A stretch of DNA of 64,000 bases. It comes from Imbroritus primus. GTDB lineage: Bacteria; Pseudomonadota; Gammaproteobacteria; Burkholderiales; Burkholderiaceae. This document shows, piece by piece, positions 42,234 to 54,488 of the stretch. The stretch spans positions 806,001-870,000 of the forward strand of contig AKCV02000015.1 in assembly GCA_000272025.2 (NCBI GenBank). Direction: 5' to 3'. The notes under the pieces are model-generated. The model was not told the origin of the DNA and did not search any database. It saw only the letters and a list, made by a program, of their open reading frames with translations. Each line of letters starts with the position of its first letter. Within the stretch, counting starts at the first letter, position 1. Position numbers and translations under genes: made by a program.

Positions 42234-42761
42234 ATGATGGCCTCCCTGCAAGTTTCCCGTTTCTACGCTGTTTTGGCCTTGTGCGGCGCGGCTGCAGCCT
42301 GGGCAGCCCCTGTCCACGCACAGGAGGCCCGGATTGCAGCGGTGAACTCGGAGCGGATCCTGCGCGAGTCGCAACCCGCCAAGGCAGCCCAGAGCAAGCT
42401 GGAACAGGAGTTTTCCAAGCGTGACAAGGAGCTGCAGGACCTGGCGAACCGCGTCAAGTCGCTGGCCGAGAAACTCGACAAGGATGGCCCCGTGCTGTCC
42501 GAATCCGAGCGTGCGCGTCGTCAGCGCGAGCTGGCTGACCAGGACCGCGAATTCCAGCGCAAGCAGCGCGAGTTCCGTGAAGACCTGAACCAGCGCCGCA
42601 ACGAGGAACTGGGCCTGGTGCTCGAACGCGCCAACCGCGCCATCCGCCAGATCGCCGAGCAGCGCAAGTACGACCTGATCGTGCAGGAAGCGGTATATGT
42701 CAGCCCGCGCATCGATATCACCGATGAGGTGATGAAGTCCCTGAATGCCGGTGGCCGTTAA
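42234..42761 (+). CDS. skp: Periplasmic chaperone Skp/OmpH
   Basis: Skp is a trimeric periplasmic holdase that carries unfolded outer-membrane proteins. The 175-residue precursor has a signal peptide ending near VHAQEA. The mature part is a long, charged coiled coil (KLEQEFSKRDKELQDLANRV and onwards), with a C-terminal strand near KYDLIVQEAVYVSP. AAAGGAT precedes two consecutive ATG codons at 42234 and 42237. It sits 11 bases after bamA, whose substrates it serves. Confidence 0.94.
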   Translation: MMASLQVSRFYAVLALCGAAAAWAAPVHAQEARIAAVNSERILRESQPAKAAQSKLEQEFSKRDKELQDLANRVKSLAEKLDKDGPVLSESERARRQRELADQDREFQRKQREFREDLNQRRNEELGLVLERANRAIRQIAEQRKYDLIVQEAVYVSPRIDITDEVMKSLNAGGR

Positions 42762-42812
42762 CCTGATCGTTTTACAGCGCACGCTGGTTACGCCACCTTC
42801 CGGAGCCGTCTG

Positions 42813-43883
42813 ATGTTCCCCACGCTCGCGCTTCTGGCGCAGGAAGGCGGGGCTCAGGTCATCGGAAACGATAGCGCCACGGTGGGCGGTCTCGCACCGC
42901 TCGACCAGGCCGGACCTGAGCAGTTGTCTTTTCTTTCCAATCCCCTGTATCTCCCGCAGGCTGGCGCCTCGCGCGCCGGCGCGATCATCGTTTCCCGCAA
43001 GGATTTCGATGCGCTGGCGGAGCAGGGGCAGGCAGGCCAGCGCAACTGGCTGATCGCCGCCAATCCATACGCCTGTTTTGCGCGGATCGCCCAGTGGTTC
43101 GAGCGACAGGGCAGGCCTGCAGCATTGCCTGGCGTGCATCCGAGTGCCGTGGTCGCCGCAGATGCTGTGGTCCCGGTCAGTTGCACAATCGGCCCCAACG
43201 TCGTGATCGAGTCAGGCGTGCGTCTCGGTGAACGTGTGCGCATCGTGGCCAATGCGTTCATTGGCGCCGGAGCGGAAATTGGCGACGACACCGTAATCCA
43301 GCCGCAGGTAACGGTTTACCACGGTTGCGTGGTTGGCCGGCGCGGTATTATCCATAGCGGCGTTGTCATTGGCGCGGATGGTTTCGGCTTTGCCCCGGAT
43401 TTCGGGCCAACTGGCGGCGAATGGGTCAAGATCCCGCAGACCGGACGCGCTGTGATCGGCGACGATGTCGAGATTGGCGCCAATACGACCATCGACCGTG
43501 GCGCCATGGCCGATACCGTCATCGAGCAGGGTTGCAAGCTCGACAACCAGATCCAGATCGCGCATAACGTGCGTGTGGGCGCCTATACGGTCATCGCCGG
43601 CTGTGCCGCGATTGCCGGCAGTACGAAGGTGGGGCGCTACTGCATCATCGGCGGATCCGCCAACCTTGCGGGTCACCTGACGATTGCCGACAAGGTCACC
43701 ATTTCGGGCGGGACGTCGATCACCAAGTCGATTGCCGCACCCGGACATTTCACCAGCGTATTCCCATTCATGCCCCACGCGGAATGGGAGCGCAATGCGG
43801 CTATCGTGCGCGGCCTTGGCCGCCTGCGCAGCCGCCTGCAACAAGTTGAAAAACAGATTTCCTCCCGAGCCACAGAAGAATGA
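42813..43883 (+). CDS. lpxD: UDP-3-O-(3-hydroxyacyl)glucosamine N-acyltransferase
   Basis: LpxD adds the second acyl chain in lipid A synthesis. The 356-residue protein has an N-terminal substrate domain, then a left-handed beta-helix of hexapeptide repeats (from about residue 105, [13 protein letters not shown]). The catalytic His lies in the segment [16 protein letters not shown]. The last four bases overlap the fabZ start (ATGA). Confidence 0.97.
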   Translation: MFPTLALLAQEGGAQVIGNDSATVGGLAPLDQAGPEQLSFLSNPLYLPQAGASRAGAIIVSRKDFDALAEQGQAGQRNWLIAANPYACFARIAQWFERQGRPAALPGVHPSAVVAADAVVPVSCTIGPNVVIESGVRLGERVRIVANAFIGAGAEIGDDTVIQPQVTVYHGCVVGRRGIIHSGVVIGADGFGFAPDFGPTGGEWVKIPQTGRAVIGDDVEIGANTTIDRGAMADTVIEQGCKLDNQIQIAHNVRVGAYTVIAGCAAIAGSTKVGRYCIIGGSANLAGHLTIADKVTISGGTSITKSIAAPGHFTSVFPFMPHAEWERNAAIVRGLGRLRSRLQQVEKQISSRATEE

Positions 43884-44356
43884 CAGACGAAAATCAGGCT
43901 GCGCCGGACGCAGTCAATATGGATATCCACAGCATCATCAAGCTGCTGCCGCACCGCTATCCGATCCTGCTGGTCGACCGGGTGCTGGAATTCGTGCCGC
44001 AGCAGCGCATCAAAGCGCTGAAGAACGTCACGATCAACGAGCCGTATTTCATGGGCCACTTCCCGAATCACCCGGTCATGCCGGGCGTGCTGATCCTGGA
44101 AGCGCTGGCCCAGACGGCTGCGCTGCTGACTTTCGGTGGCGAGATGGAGCGCAAGGAAGACCAGGTGTACCTGTTCGTCGGCATCGATGGCGCACGTTTC
44201 AAGCGCCAGGTCACGCCCGGCGACCAGCTGCATCTCAATGTCGAGGTGCTGCGCTATATCCGCGGTATCTGGAAATTCAAGGCGTTCGCCACCGTGGATG
44301 GTCAGGTGGTGGCAGAGGCCGAGCTGATGTGTACGGTCAAGCAGGTCGAGTCGTAA
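43880..44356 (+). CDS. fabZ: 3-hydroxyacyl-ACP dehydratase FabZ
   Basis: FabZ dehydrates 3-hydroxyacyl-ACP in fatty acid synthesis and competes with LpxA and LpxD for the 3-hydroxyacyl-ACP pool. The 158-residue hotdog-fold protein has the catalytic His60 in [12 protein letters not shown] and Glu74 in ILEALAQ. It is overlapped by lpxD upstream. The 3' end is followed by tandem copies of sequence resembling its own stop region. Confidence 0.97.
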   Translation: MTDENQAAPDAVNMDIHSIIKLLPHRYPILLVDRVLEFVPQQRIKALKNVTINEPYFMGHFPNHPVMPGVLILEALAQTAALLTFGGEMERKEDQVYLFVGIDGARFKRQVTPGDQLHLNVEVLRYIRGIWKFKAFATVDGQVVAEAELMCTVKQVES

Positions 44357-44368
44357 CCGGCTCCTCAA

Positions 44369-44412
44369 CGAGTCGTAAATCCGGAGTCGCAAACCCCGGA
44401 GTCGCAAACCCC
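44369..44412. repeat. Tandem repeat between fabZ and lpxA
   Basis: GGAGTCGCAAACCCC occurs twice in direct tandem (44383-44397 and 44398-44412). It is preceded by a degenerate copy, CGAGTCGTAAATCC (44369-44382), and by the related fabZ 3' end CGAGTCGTAACCGG. The array probably arose by local duplication of the fabZ stop-codon region. Confidence 0.75.
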
Positions 44413-44461
44413 GCGAGCCGGAAGCCGCGAGGCGGTCCGGCACCAGCAAGGAACAGAGTGC

Positions 44462-45268
44462 ATGACGCAGATACACCCAACCGCAATCGTCGATCCGCAA
44501 GCTGAACTGGCCCCTGATGTCGAGGTCGGCCCGTACACGGTCATCGGGCCGAACGTGCAGATCGGCGCGGGGTCCCGGATCGGTGCGCATACCGTGATCG
44601 AAGGGCACACCACCATCGGCAGCGGTAACCGCATCGGCCACTATGCCGCCCTGGGGGGCGATCCGCAGGACATGAAGTACCGTGGCGAACCGACGCGCCT
44701 GACGATCGGCGATCGCAACACCATCCGCGAATTCACTACGATTCACACCGGCACAGTCCAGGACGAGGGCGTCACCAGCATTGGCGACGACAACTGGATC
44801 ATGGCGTACGTGCATATTGCGCATGACTGCCGCGTGGGCAACCACACGGTGTTTTCCAGCAATGCGCAGATCGCCGGTCATGTGACCGTGGGCGACTGGG
44901 CCATCATGGGCGGCATGTCGGGCGTGCACCAGTTCGTGCGCATCGGCGAGCATGCCATGCTGGGCGGCGCCTCCGCGCTCGTGCAGGACCTGCCGCCGTT
45001 CGTCATTGCCGCGAGCGACAAGGGCGGCAACAAGGCCGCGCCGCACGGCGTGAACGTCGAGGGACTGCGTCGCCGTGGCTTCAGCGCCGAGCAGATTGCA
45101 GCGCTGCGTACCGCCTACCGGCAACTGTACAAGACAGGGCTGAGCTTCGACGATGCCAAGGCCGCGATCGCGGCGGACATCGCCACCCTGAACGACGCTA
45201 CCGCCACCGCACCGGTCCAGCGCTTTCTCGATTTCGTGGCCGCATCCACACGCGGTATCGTGCGCTGA
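44462..45268 (+). CDS. lpxA: Acyl-ACP--UDP-N-acetylglucosamine O-acyltransferase
   Basis: LpxA performs the first lipid A step. The 268-residue protein begins with left-handed beta-helix hexapeptide repeats ([20 protein letters not shown]). The catalytic His is in the [16 protein letters not shown] segment, and [13 protein letters not shown] lies in the C-terminal helical domain. The ATG follows AAGGAACAG. The stop overlaps the lpxB start by one base (TGATG). Confidence 0.98.
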   Translation: MTQIHPTAIVDPQAELAPDVEVGPYTVIGPNVQIGAGSRIGAHTVIEGHTTIGSGNRIGHYAALGGDPQDMKYRGEPTRLTIGDRNTIREFTTIHTGTVQDEGVTSIGDDNWIMAYVHIAHDCRVGNHTVFSSNAQIAGHVTVGDWAIMGGMSGVHQFVRIGEHAMLGGASALVQDLPPFVIAASDKGGNKAAPHGVNVEGLRRRGFSAEQIAALRTAYRQLYKTGLSFDDAKAAIAADIATLNDATATAPVQRFLDFVAASTRGIVR

Positions 45269-46431
45269 TGCAGGGAGTGGCACAGGCACCCGCCATCGCG
45301 CTGGTCGCCGGCGAAACTTCCGGCGACCTGCTGGCATCCCTGATGCTGCGTGGCTTGGCAGAACGCTTGCCGGCCGCCACCTACACCGGTATCGGTGGAC
45401 CGCGCATGGCGGCACAGGGCTTCAAAGCCCAGTGGCCCATGGACAAGCTGGCAGTACGCGGTTACGTCGAAGCGCTCCGGCACGCGCCGGAGATTCTTGC
45501 GATCCGCAACCGGCTGCGCCGTCAGTTGCTCGCGAATCCGCCCGCATGCTTCGTCGGTGTCGATGCGCCGGATTTCAACCTGGATCTTGAGCTCAAGCTC
45601 CGCAGTGCCGGCATTCCCACCGTGCATTTCGTCAGCCCGTCGATCTGGGCATGGCGCGGCGGGCGCATCCACAAGATCGCGCGGGCGGTCGACCACATGC
45701 TGTGCGTCTTTCCCTTCGAGCAGGAAATCTATGCCAAAGCTGGTATTGCCGCGACCTATGTCGGGCATCCGCTGGCCGATGTGATCCCGCTGATTCCCGA
45801 CGTTGCAGGCGCACGCGAGAGCCTTGGCCTGCCGCTGGCGCGCAAGATGATCGCGGTCATGCCTGGCAGCCGCGAATCCGAGGTGCGACTGATCGGGCCA
45901 TCATTCTTTGGCGCGATGGAGCATATGCAGCGCGCGGAGCCCGATCTCAGTTTTGTGATTCCGGCTGCCAATCCGCATCTGCGTGCCCGTCTGGAAGCGC
46001 TGCAAGCCGCGCACGGCCGCCTGAACCTGACCATCACGGATGGCCAGTCGCACGCCGTGATGGAAGCCGCGGACGTGATCCTGCTGGCGAGCGGTACAGC
46101 CACGCTCGAAGCGGCGCTGTACAAGAAGCCGATGGTGATTTCCTACAAGGTGCCCTGGCTGACGGCGCAGATCATGAAGCGGCAGGGTTATCTGCCGTAT
46201 GTGGGGCTGCCGAATATCCTGGCCGGCCGCTTCGTAGTACCGGAACTGCTGCAGGACGACGCCACGCCGGAAGCGCTGGCGCACGAAACACTGCACCTGC
46301 TGCACGACGAGTCGAATGCCGCGGCGCTGCGCACGCACTTCACCGACATGCACCTCACGCTCAAGCAGAACACGGCGGCGCTCGCAGCCGAGGTGGTGGT
46401 CGACCTGCTGCAAGCACGCGGACGGATCTGA
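45268..46431 (+). CDS. lpxB: Lipid-A-disaccharide synthase
   Basis: LpxB is a GT19 glycosyltransferase that joins UDP-2,3-diacylglucosamine and lipid X. The 387-residue protein shows the N-terminal [16 protein letters not shown], then [38 protein letters not shown], and C-terminal [20 protein letters not shown]. It starts on the last base of the lpxA stop and ends one base before rnhB. Confidence 0.98.
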   Translation: MQGVAQAPAIALVAGETSGDLLASLMLRGLAERLPAATYTGIGGPRMAAQGFKAQWPMDKLAVRGYVEALRHAPEILAIRNRLRRQLLANPPACFVGVDAPDFNLDLELKLRSAGIPTVHFVSPSIWAWRGGRIHKIARAVDHMLCVFPFEQEIYAKAGIAATYVGHPLADVIPLIPDVAGARESLGLPLARKMIAVMPGSRESEVRLIGPSFFGAMEHMQRAEPDLSFVIPAANPHLRARLEALQAAHGRLNLTITDGQSHAVMEAADVILLASGTATLEAALYKKPMVISYKVPWLTAQIMKRQGYLPYVGLPNILAGRFVVPELLQDDATPEALAHETLHLLHDESNAAALRTHFTDMHLTLKQNTAALAAEVVVDLLQARGRI

Positions 46432-46432
46432 C

Positions 46433-47083
46433 ATGCTGTTCGCCGAACTCGACCGGACTGCCCAGCGCCTGTGCGGCGTTGATGAAGCTGGCCGTGGCCC
46501 GCTTGCCGGGCCGGTCGTGGCCGCTGCGGTCATTCTTGACCCGGCACGCCCGATCGCCGGACTGGCCGACTCCAAGGCTCTGACCGCCAAGCGCCGCGCT
46601 GCACTGTTCGACGAAATCCAGACGCGCGCCCTGGCCTGGCACATTGCCGAAGCCTCGGTCGAGGAAATCGACCAGCTGAATATCCTGCATGCCACCATGC
46701 TGGCGATGCAGCGCGCTGTGCACGGCATTCTTGCCAGCGGTATCGAGCCCGATCTGGTGCAGGTCGATGGCAACCGCTGCCCGCAGATTCCATGCCGTGT
46801 CGAAGCCATCGTCAAAGGCGATGCTCTGGTGCAGGCGATTTCCGCGGCGTCGATCCTCGCCAAGGTGAGCCGCGACCGCCAGTTGACCGCCCTGCATGCG
46901 CTGCATCCGGAGTATGGTTTCGATGTCCATGCCGGTTATCCCACGCCACGCCATCTGGCGGCGCTTAACGAGCATGGCCCGACAGCACACCACCGGCGCT
47001 CCTTTGCGCCAGTCCGCCAGGCGCTGCTGGCCTTTGGTCACGCAGTGCCAGGGCGCACGGATGCTGACGTCGCATCTTTCTGA
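46433..47083 (+). CDS. rnhB: Ribonuclease HII
   Basis: RNase HII cuts RNA in RNA-DNA hybrids and at single ribonucleotides in DNA. The 216-residue protein has active-site Asp17 and Glu18 in [22 protein letters not shown], and a third Asp in [10 protein letters not shown]. The start at 46433 lies one base after the lpxB stop. The lpxA-lpxB-rnhB order is common in proteobacteria. Confidence 0.97.
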   Translation: MLFAELDRTAQRLCGVDEAGRGPLAGPVVAAAVILDPARPIAGLADSKALTAKRRAALFDEIQTRALAWHIAEASVEEIDQLNILHATMLAMQRAVHGILASGIEPDLVQVDGNRCPQIPCRVEAIVKGDALVQAISAASILAKVSRDRQLTALHALHPEYGFDVHAGYPTPRHLAALNEHGPTAHHRRSFAPVRQALLAFGHAVPGRTDADVASF

Positions 47084-47095
47084 TTCGAGTTTTTC

Positions 47096-47875
47096 GTGAA
47101 GCACATCACCTCCCGCGACAATCCGCTATTCAAGCAGTTCAAGGCACTGGCCGGTTCGACACAGCAGCGCCGCAAGGCCGGCCATTCGCTGCTCGATGGC
47201 GTGCACCTGGCCCAGGCGTATCTGGCGGCCGGGAAGGTTCCGGTATGGTGCGTCGTGTCCGAGCGCCATGCTACGCGCGCCGATGTCGATGCCGTGCTGG
47301 CGCAGGTGCCGGCGCAGGCGGTGGTGGTACTCAGCGACGCGCTGTTCGGGCAGCTGTCGACCGTAGTAAACGGCATCGACCTGCTGCTGGTGATCGACAC
47401 GCCGGGCGGCCACTTGCCGGCCCGCATCGATACCGATTGCGTGATTCTCGATGCCATCCAGGACACCGGCAATGTCGGCTCCATCCTACGCAGTGCGGCC
47501 GCGGCAGGGATCCGTCACGCCTTCCTCGGCACCGGCTGCGCCTTCGCGTGGTCGCCGAAGACCCTGCGCGCCGCCATGGGGGCGCATTTCAACCTCAATA
47601 TCGTCGAACACTGCACGCCCGAGCAACTGGTGCAGCGCCTGGCCGTGCCGGTCTATGGCACGTCCTCGCACGCGCAGGGCACGCTCTACGAACTGCCGCT
47701 GCAGGCGCCGTCTGCGTGGCTGATGGGCAATGAGGGCAGTGGGGTAACGGAGGCATGGCAGCCCCTGATGACGCAGGCAGTGCGCATTCCGCAGCCGGGC
47801 GGGCAGGAGTCGCTCAATGTCGCGGCGGCTGCGGCCGTCTGCCTGTTCGAGATGGTGCGCCAGCGTCATCATTGA
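47096..47875 (+). CDS. SpoU/TrmH-family RNA 2'-O-methyltransferase
   Basis: A SPOUT-class methyltransferase of 259 residues, probably acting on 23S rRNA or tRNA. The N-terminal substrate-binding domain begins ITSRDNPLFKQFKALAGS. The knot domain has motif 1 in DAIQDTGNVGSILRSA, motif 2 in WLMGNEGSGV, and motif 3 in ESLNVAAAAAV. The target nucleotide cannot be told. It uses a GTG start at 47096, 12 bases after rnhB. It ends the long plus-strand run. Confidence 0.92.
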   Translation: MKHITSRDNPLFKQFKALAGSTQQRRKAGHSLLDGVHLAQAYLAAGKVPVWCVVSERHATRADVDAVLAQVPAQAVVVLSDALFGQLSTVVNGIDLLLVIDTPGGHLPARIDTDCVILDAIQDTGNVGSILRSAAAAGIRHAFLGTGCAFAWSPKTLRAAMGAHFNLNIVEHCTPEQLVQRLAVPVYGTSSHAQGTLYELPLQAPSAWLMGNEGSGVTEAWQPLMTQAVRIPQPGGQESLNVAAAAAVCLFEMVRQRHH

Positions 47876-48124
47876 CTGACTGCGGCTGACCGGCACGCCA
47901 GGACAGGCGAAGGCGGATGGCAGTAGCCGAGGGCAGGGTCGCAGCCGGCGCGCGCATAGCCGGCAGCCATCCGATCCGCCCCGCCTTTAGATCGTTTGAG
48001 TGATCAGAGTCGTCCGGAGTCCGTCAGGACACCACCGCACGAGAAGGCCCGGCAAGGCGTAAAGAGCGGACGGTGGAGCCGGTTCCGTACCTGCACCCGC
48101 CTTCCGCCCTAGGGAGCCTGATGC

Positions 48125-48964
48125 TCAGTAATCCCGCTCGACCTTGATTTCCTGCAGGATCGTCGTGGCGATTTCCTCGATCGACTTGTGCGTGGTTGAC
48201 AGCCAGGTGATGCCTTCGCGGCGCATCATGGCTTCTGCCTCGTTCACTTCGTAGCGGCAGTTTTCCAGTGCCGCATACTTGCTGCCGGGGCGCCGTTCGT
48301 TGCGAATCTCGGAGAGCCGGGCCGGATCGATGGTCAGGCCGAAGATCTTCGATTTGTACGTCAGCAGCGCCGAGGGCAGCTTGCCGCGTTCGAAATCGTC
48401 CGGGATGAGCGGGTAGTTGGCCGATTTCAGCCCGTATTGCATGGCCAGGTAGAGGCTGGTCGGGGTCTTGCCGCTGCGCGATACGCCCACGAGGATGACA
48501 TCCGCCTCGGCGAGGTTCTTGTGCGACTGCCCATCATCGTGCATCAGCGAAAAGTTGATGGCTTCAATGCGGTTCTTGTAGGCCTCTGTATCGGCGTTCT
48601 GGTGCAGGCGGCCGATGGCGTGGGTCGATTTCAGGCCCAGCTCGTTCTCCAGCGGTTCGATGAACGTCTGGAACATGTTGAGGATCATTGCCTTGGCATC
48701 GCGCAGCACCTGGTTCGCCACCGGATCTACCAGCGTGGTGAACACGATGGGACGCACGCCTTCGGCCTCGAACGCATCATTGATGCGCCGCACAGCCAGA
48801 TGGGCCTTGTCGATGGTATCCACAAACGGAATACGCACATTGCGGAAGCGGGTTTCGAACTGGGCCAGGATCGAATGGCTGAAGGTTTCGGCTGTGATGC
48901 CGGTGCCATCCGAGACGATGAAAACAGTGCGTGGCCCGGCTGGCGCGGGGGAGGGCGAGGTCAT
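48125..48964 (-). CDS. ppsR: PEP synthase regulatory protein (pyrophosphorylase/kinase)
   Basis: PpsR (DUF299) inactivates PEP synthase by ADP-dependent phosphorylation and reactivates it by phosphorolysis. The 279-residue protein begins MTSPSPAPAGPRTVFIVSDG. The P-loop is in ILVGVSRSGKTPTSLYLA, and GLTIDPARLSEIRNERRPGS follows. The frame is open to a GTG at 49012, but the start at 48964 is closer to the family length. It is divergent from ppsA with about 234 bases between starts, which supports the substrate assignment. Confidence 0.95.
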   Translation of the reverse strand: MTSPSPAPAGPRTVFIVSDGTGITAETFSHSILAQFETRFRNVRIPFVDTIDKAHLAVRRINDAFEAEGVRPIVFTTLVDPVANQVLRDAKAMILNMFQTFIEPLENELGLKSTHAIGRLHQNADTEAYKNRIEAINFSLMHDDGQSHKNLAEADVILVGVSRSGKTPTSLYLAMQYGLKSANYPLIPDDFERGKLPSALLTYKSKIFGLTIDPARLSEIRNERRPGSKYAALENCRYEVNEAEAMMRREGITWLSTTHKSIEEIATTILQEIKVERDY

Positions 48965-49198
48965 TTTGGCGGGTTTTTTCAGTGGGTGCGGCGCGAAAAT
49001 GCGGTGCAGCACGGTAGAATAGCGGCGATCGTTTCGCTAAGCAATTCTGTCCCCGCTTCTTGAAAGCGGCGGAAAGTGGTTTAATTTCCACTTTGTGCGG
49101 CGCAGCAAGCGCTGCGGGCAGGCATGTTTAGCCAAGCGATCGCTCCGGTGGGTGCTTCCCGGAGTGCGCAACCAGTTTCTTACTTGTTTGGAGCAGTT

Positions 49199-51586
<2,388 letters not shown>

Positions 51587-51636
51587 TCCCGTAGCAGGAT
51601 GGTGGCACATGTGCTGCCATCCGCCGGATGCCGTTC

Positions 51637-51674
51637 CCACACCCCCGGCCCGCTTCATGCGGACGGGGGTGTGG
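51637..51674 (+). terminator. Possible terminator after ppsA
   Basis: An 11-bp perfect stem, CCACACCCCCG (51637-51647) with CGGGGGTGTGG (51664-51674), encloses a 16-base loop 51 bases after ppsA. The following TCATCTTG is only weakly T-rich. Confidence 0.45.
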
Positions 51675-51835
51675 TCATCTTGAGCGTACTGTTTCTGCGG
51701 CGCGCTTTCTGCGACACAGTTTTCGCACGTTGCCGCGCAGGTGCATGGACATGGCTGCCCGCTGCTGGCATGCTGTCAGGTGACGGTGGCTTCTCAGCGC
51801 CGTCGTGATGAATTGTTGTCGATGGAGGGCTTGCG

Positions 51836-52270
51836 ATGCAGCCGAGCTATGTCTGGTTTTCACTCGCGGTACTGTTGATCATCGCCGAACTGACGACCGG
51901 GACGTTCTACCTGCTGATGGTTGCTCTCGGGCTTGCCGCGGGCGGCGTGGCGGCCATGGCCGGGCTGGCGTTTCCCGCACAGGCCGCGCTTGCTGCGCTG
52001 GTGGGCGTGATCGCCATCTTGCTGCTGCGGCGCAGCCGCTTCGGCAAGACCCGCCGGGCCGGCAGCGTGGCGAGCAATCCGGATGTCAATCTGGATATCG
52101 GCGAGGAAGTCTCGGTCGCCCAGTGGGGTGCAGACCGCCGTGCCCGCGTGTCGTATCGTGGCGCGGAATGGGATGTCGAGCTGGCCGGTGACCAACCGCC
52201 AGCGCCGGGGCGGTTTCGCATCGTTGAGTTACGCGGCAACACACTGATCGTCAAACCGCGCCAGGGATAA
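51836..52270 (+). CDS. NfeD-family membrane protein
   Basis: A 144-residue NfeD-type protein. Three hydrophobic segments lie in the first 65 residues (SLAVLLIIAELTTGTFYLLM and following). A soluble OB-fold C-terminal domain contains IGEEVSVAQWGADRRARVSYRG, broken here by family-typical turns. NfeD proteins pair with SPFH proteins, and the SPFH gene follows after 105 bases. The role is membrane-domain organisation or quality control; the exact function is not known. Confidence 0.92.
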   Translation: MQPSYVWFSLAVLLIIAELTTGTFYLLMVALGLAAGGVAAMAGLAFPAQAALAALVGVIAILLLRRSRFGKTRRAGSVASNPDVNLDIGEEVSVAQWGADRRARVSYRGAEWDVELAGDQPPAPGRFRIVELRGNTLIVKPRQG

Positions 52271-52375
52271 GCGGAGGCGCCGCGAGCACAGCCGCCGGGA
52301 ACGTTCCGGCGCACGCTGTCACGGAAGCGCGGTACGCTGTTTCCTGTCATTTATTTTCTTCAACGGAGGCCTTGC

Positions 52376-53329
52376 ATGTTCGAGCTTGGTAGTCTCGCCA
52401 TTTTTATCCTGATTGCCGCTGTCGTGCTGATCGCCCAGGGCGTGAAGATCGTCCCGCAGCAGCATGCCTGGGTCGTTGAGCGGCTCGGTAAATATCACGC
52501 CACGCTGTCTCCGGGTCTGACGATCATCGTACCGTTCATCGATCGCGTCGCCTACAAGCACATCCTCAAGGAAATTCCGCTCGATGTGCCGAGCCAGATC
52601 TGTATCACGCGCGACAACACCCAGCTGCAGGTGGACGGCGTGCTGTACTTTCAGGTCACCGATCCGATGAAGGCCTCATATGGCTCCAGCAATTTCGTGC
52701 TGGCCATCACCCAGCTGGCGCAGACCACATTGCGTTCGATCATCGGCCGGCTGGAGCTTGACAAGACCTTCGAGGAACGCGAGTACATCAACCACAGCAT
52801 CGTCAACGCACTCGACGAAGCCGCTTCCAACTGGGGCGTGAAGGTGCTGCGCTACGAGATCAAGGACCTGACGCCGCCGAAGGAAATCCTGCACGCCATG
52901 CAGCAGCAGATTACCGCCGAGCGTGAGAAGCGCGCCCTGATCGCTGCATCCGAAGGCCGCAAGCAGGAGCAGATCAATATCGCGACCGGTGAGCGCGAGG
53001 CAGCTATCCAGCGCTCCGAAGGTGATCGCCAGGCGCAGATCAACCAGGCACAGGGTGAAGCTGCAGCCATTCTTGCCGTGGCCGAAGCCAATGCCGAAGC
53101 CATCCGCAAGATTGCCGCCTCGGTCCAGCTGGCAGGCGGTACGGAAGCCGTCAACCTCAAGGTGGCGGAGCAGTACGTGGATGCCTTTGCCAAACTGGCC
53201 AAGACCGGCAATACGCTGATCGTGCCGGGCAACCTCGGCGACATGGGCTCGATGATCGCGTCCGCACTGCAGATTGTGAAAGGCAGCGGTAACGCTTCTG
53301 TCCTCGGCGGGCGGACGCCGAACACCTGA
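52376..53329 (+). CDS. SPFH/stomatin-family membrane protein (QmcA-like)
   Basis: A 317-residue stomatin/prohibitin-type protein. An N-terminal membrane helix (about residues 5-23) is followed by the SPFH domain (AWVVERLGKYHATLSPGL, then QLQVDGVLYFQV). An Ala/Glu/Gln-rich coiled coil (EREAAIQRSEGDRQAQINQA region) precedes a hydrophobic tail. It probably oligomerises in the inner membrane and works with the upstream NfeD protein. GGAGG precedes the ATG. A terminator follows. Confidence 0.95.
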   Translation: MFELGSLAIFILIAAVVLIAQGVKIVPQQHAWVVERLGKYHATLSPGLTIIVPFIDRVAYKHILKEIPLDVPSQICITRDNTQLQVDGVLYFQVTDPMKASYGSSNFVLAITQLAQTTLRSIIGRLELDKTFEEREYINHSIVNALDEAASNWGVKVLRYEIKDLTPPKEILHAMQQQITAEREKRALIAASEGRKQEQINIATGEREAAIQRSEGDRQAQINQAQGEAAAILAVAEANAEAIRKIAASVQLAGGTEAVNLKVAEQYVDAFAKLAKTGNTLIVPGNLGDMGSMIASALQIVKGSGNASVLGGRTPNT

Positions 53330-53347
53330 ATATTGCTCGCTCAAATG

Positions 53348-53380
53348 AAAACGGCAGGCCGAATTGGTCTGCCGTTTTTT
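53348..53380. terminator. Rho-independent terminator after the SPFH gene
   Basis: AAAACGGCAGGCC pairs with GGTCTGCCGTTTT (13 bp with one G-U) around the loop GAATT, ending in T6. It lies between the SPFH gene and convergent smpB, so it may act in both directions. Confidence 0.85.
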
Positions 53381-53468
53381 GTTTGGGCATGTGGCCAGCG
53401 CATGATGATCTGTATCCGGGATTCCGACTGCGCAAGGATGGGACCAGAGATGCGATGGACCGCGAGCC

Positions 53469-53912
53469 TTACTTGCCGCGCAGCAGCCGTCCTTTCTCGC
53501 GCTGCCAGTCCCGTTCTTTCTCGGTATCGCGCTTGTCGAACTGCTTCTTGCCCTTGGCAAGACCGATCTCGCATTTCACACGGCCGCGCGCGTAGTGCAG
53601 GTTGAGCGGCACGAGCGTGTAGCCGCGCTGTTCCACCTTGCCGATGAGCTTGCGGATTTCCTCGGCCTTGAGCAGCAGCTTGCGCGTGCGCACCGGGTCT
53701 GGATTGATGTGCGTCGAAGCGGTCTGCAGCGGGCTGATGTGCGCGCCGATCAGGAACAGCTCGGCATCGCGCACGATCACGTAGGCTTCCTTGATCTGCA
53801 CGCGGCCGGCACGGATCGACTTGACCTCCCAGCCTTCCAGCGCGATGCCTGCTTCATACCGCTCCTCGATAAAGTAATCGAAAAACGCTTTCTTGTTGTC
53901 GACGATGCTCAT
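53469..53912 (-). CDS. smpB: SsrA-binding protein SmpB
   Basis: SmpB brings tmRNA to stalled ribosomes for trans-translation. The 147-residue protein has the OB-fold core with [20 protein letters not shown] and [19 protein letters not shown]. The basic C-terminal tail ([20 protein letters not shown]) enters the decoding centre. The start at 53912 gives [14 protein letters not shown]; the frame is open to 53966. The tmRNA gene itself was not found in the window. Confidence 0.97.
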   Translation of the reverse strand: MSIVDNKKAFFDYFIEERYEAGIALEGWEVKSIRAGRVQIKEAYVIVRDAELFLIGAHISPLQTASTHINPDPVRTRKLLLKAEEIRKLIGKVEQRGYTLVPLNLHYARGRVKCEIGLAKGKKQFDKRDTEKERDWQREKGRLLRGK

Positions 53913-54050
53913 GCAGTGATCAATGACAGAAGGACGGGGTGGCTGCATAGGGGCATCCGCATGCACGGAGGACGTGCCGATCCCGCGCCGCCTGAAGTAA
54001 AATCACGATTCTAGCAAAACCCGGCCGCCCGAGGCCGCTTCGACCTTCGC

Positions 54051-54488
54051 ATGGCTGACGTTCACAAAACCGTATTGCTTGGTTATTCCGCCGAACAGAT
54101 GTACAACCTCGTCACCGATGTGGCGAAATACCCGGAATTCCTGCCGTGGTGCGGCGGCGTGGAGATCTACGAGCAGACCGAGACGCATCTCGACGCCAAG
54201 GTCGATATCGACTTCAAGGGCCTGCATCAGTTCTTCCGCACGCGCAACACGCAGCAGCGGCCGACGCGCATCGACATGGAGTTCGCCGATGGTCCGTTCA
54301 AGGTCTTCACGGGCTGGTGGACCTTTACCCCGCTGCGCGAAAACGCCTGCAAGGTGGAGTTTCACCTGCATTACGAATTCTCCAGCCTGCTGCTCGAGAA
54401 AGTGATCGGCCCGGTCTTCAGCGTCATCGCCAATACCTTTGTGGATGCCTTCGTGAAACGTGCGGAAGTGGTCTATGGCGCAGCCTGA
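54051..54488 (+). CDS. ratA: RatA-type START-domain protein (ribosome association toxin / CoqJ-like)
   Basis: A 145-residue SRPBCC/START-fold protein matching the RatA and coenzyme-Q-binding family, with VLLGYSAEQMYNLVTDVAKY and FLPWCGGVEI at the start and IANTFVDAFVKRAEVVYG at the end. RatA of E. coli was described as blocking 70S assembly, while homologues bind ubiquinone; which applies here is unknown. It is adjacent to smpB and overlaps rnfH by 14 bases, the conserved smpB-ratA-rnfH order. Confidence 0.93.
   Translation: MADVHKTVLLGYSAEQMYNLVTDVAKYPEFLPWCGGVEIYEQTETHLDAKVDIDFKGLHQFFRTRNTQQRPTRIDMEFADGPFKVFTGWWTFTPLRENACKVEFHLHYEFSSLLLEKVIGPVFSVIANTFVDAFVKRAEVVYGAA

Noticed and set aside
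43673..45415. 580-codon minus-strand open frame over lpxD, fabZ and lpxA
   Set aside because: It spans three well-supported genes in the opposite direction and has repetitive His/Asp/Arg composition typical of a shadow of hexapeptide-repeat genes.
47876..48124. Possible gene or RNA between the SpoU methyltransferase and ppsR
   Set aside because: No frame with a start site, no tRNA-like fold and no strong hairpin with a T-run was seen; treated as a convergent intergenic gap.
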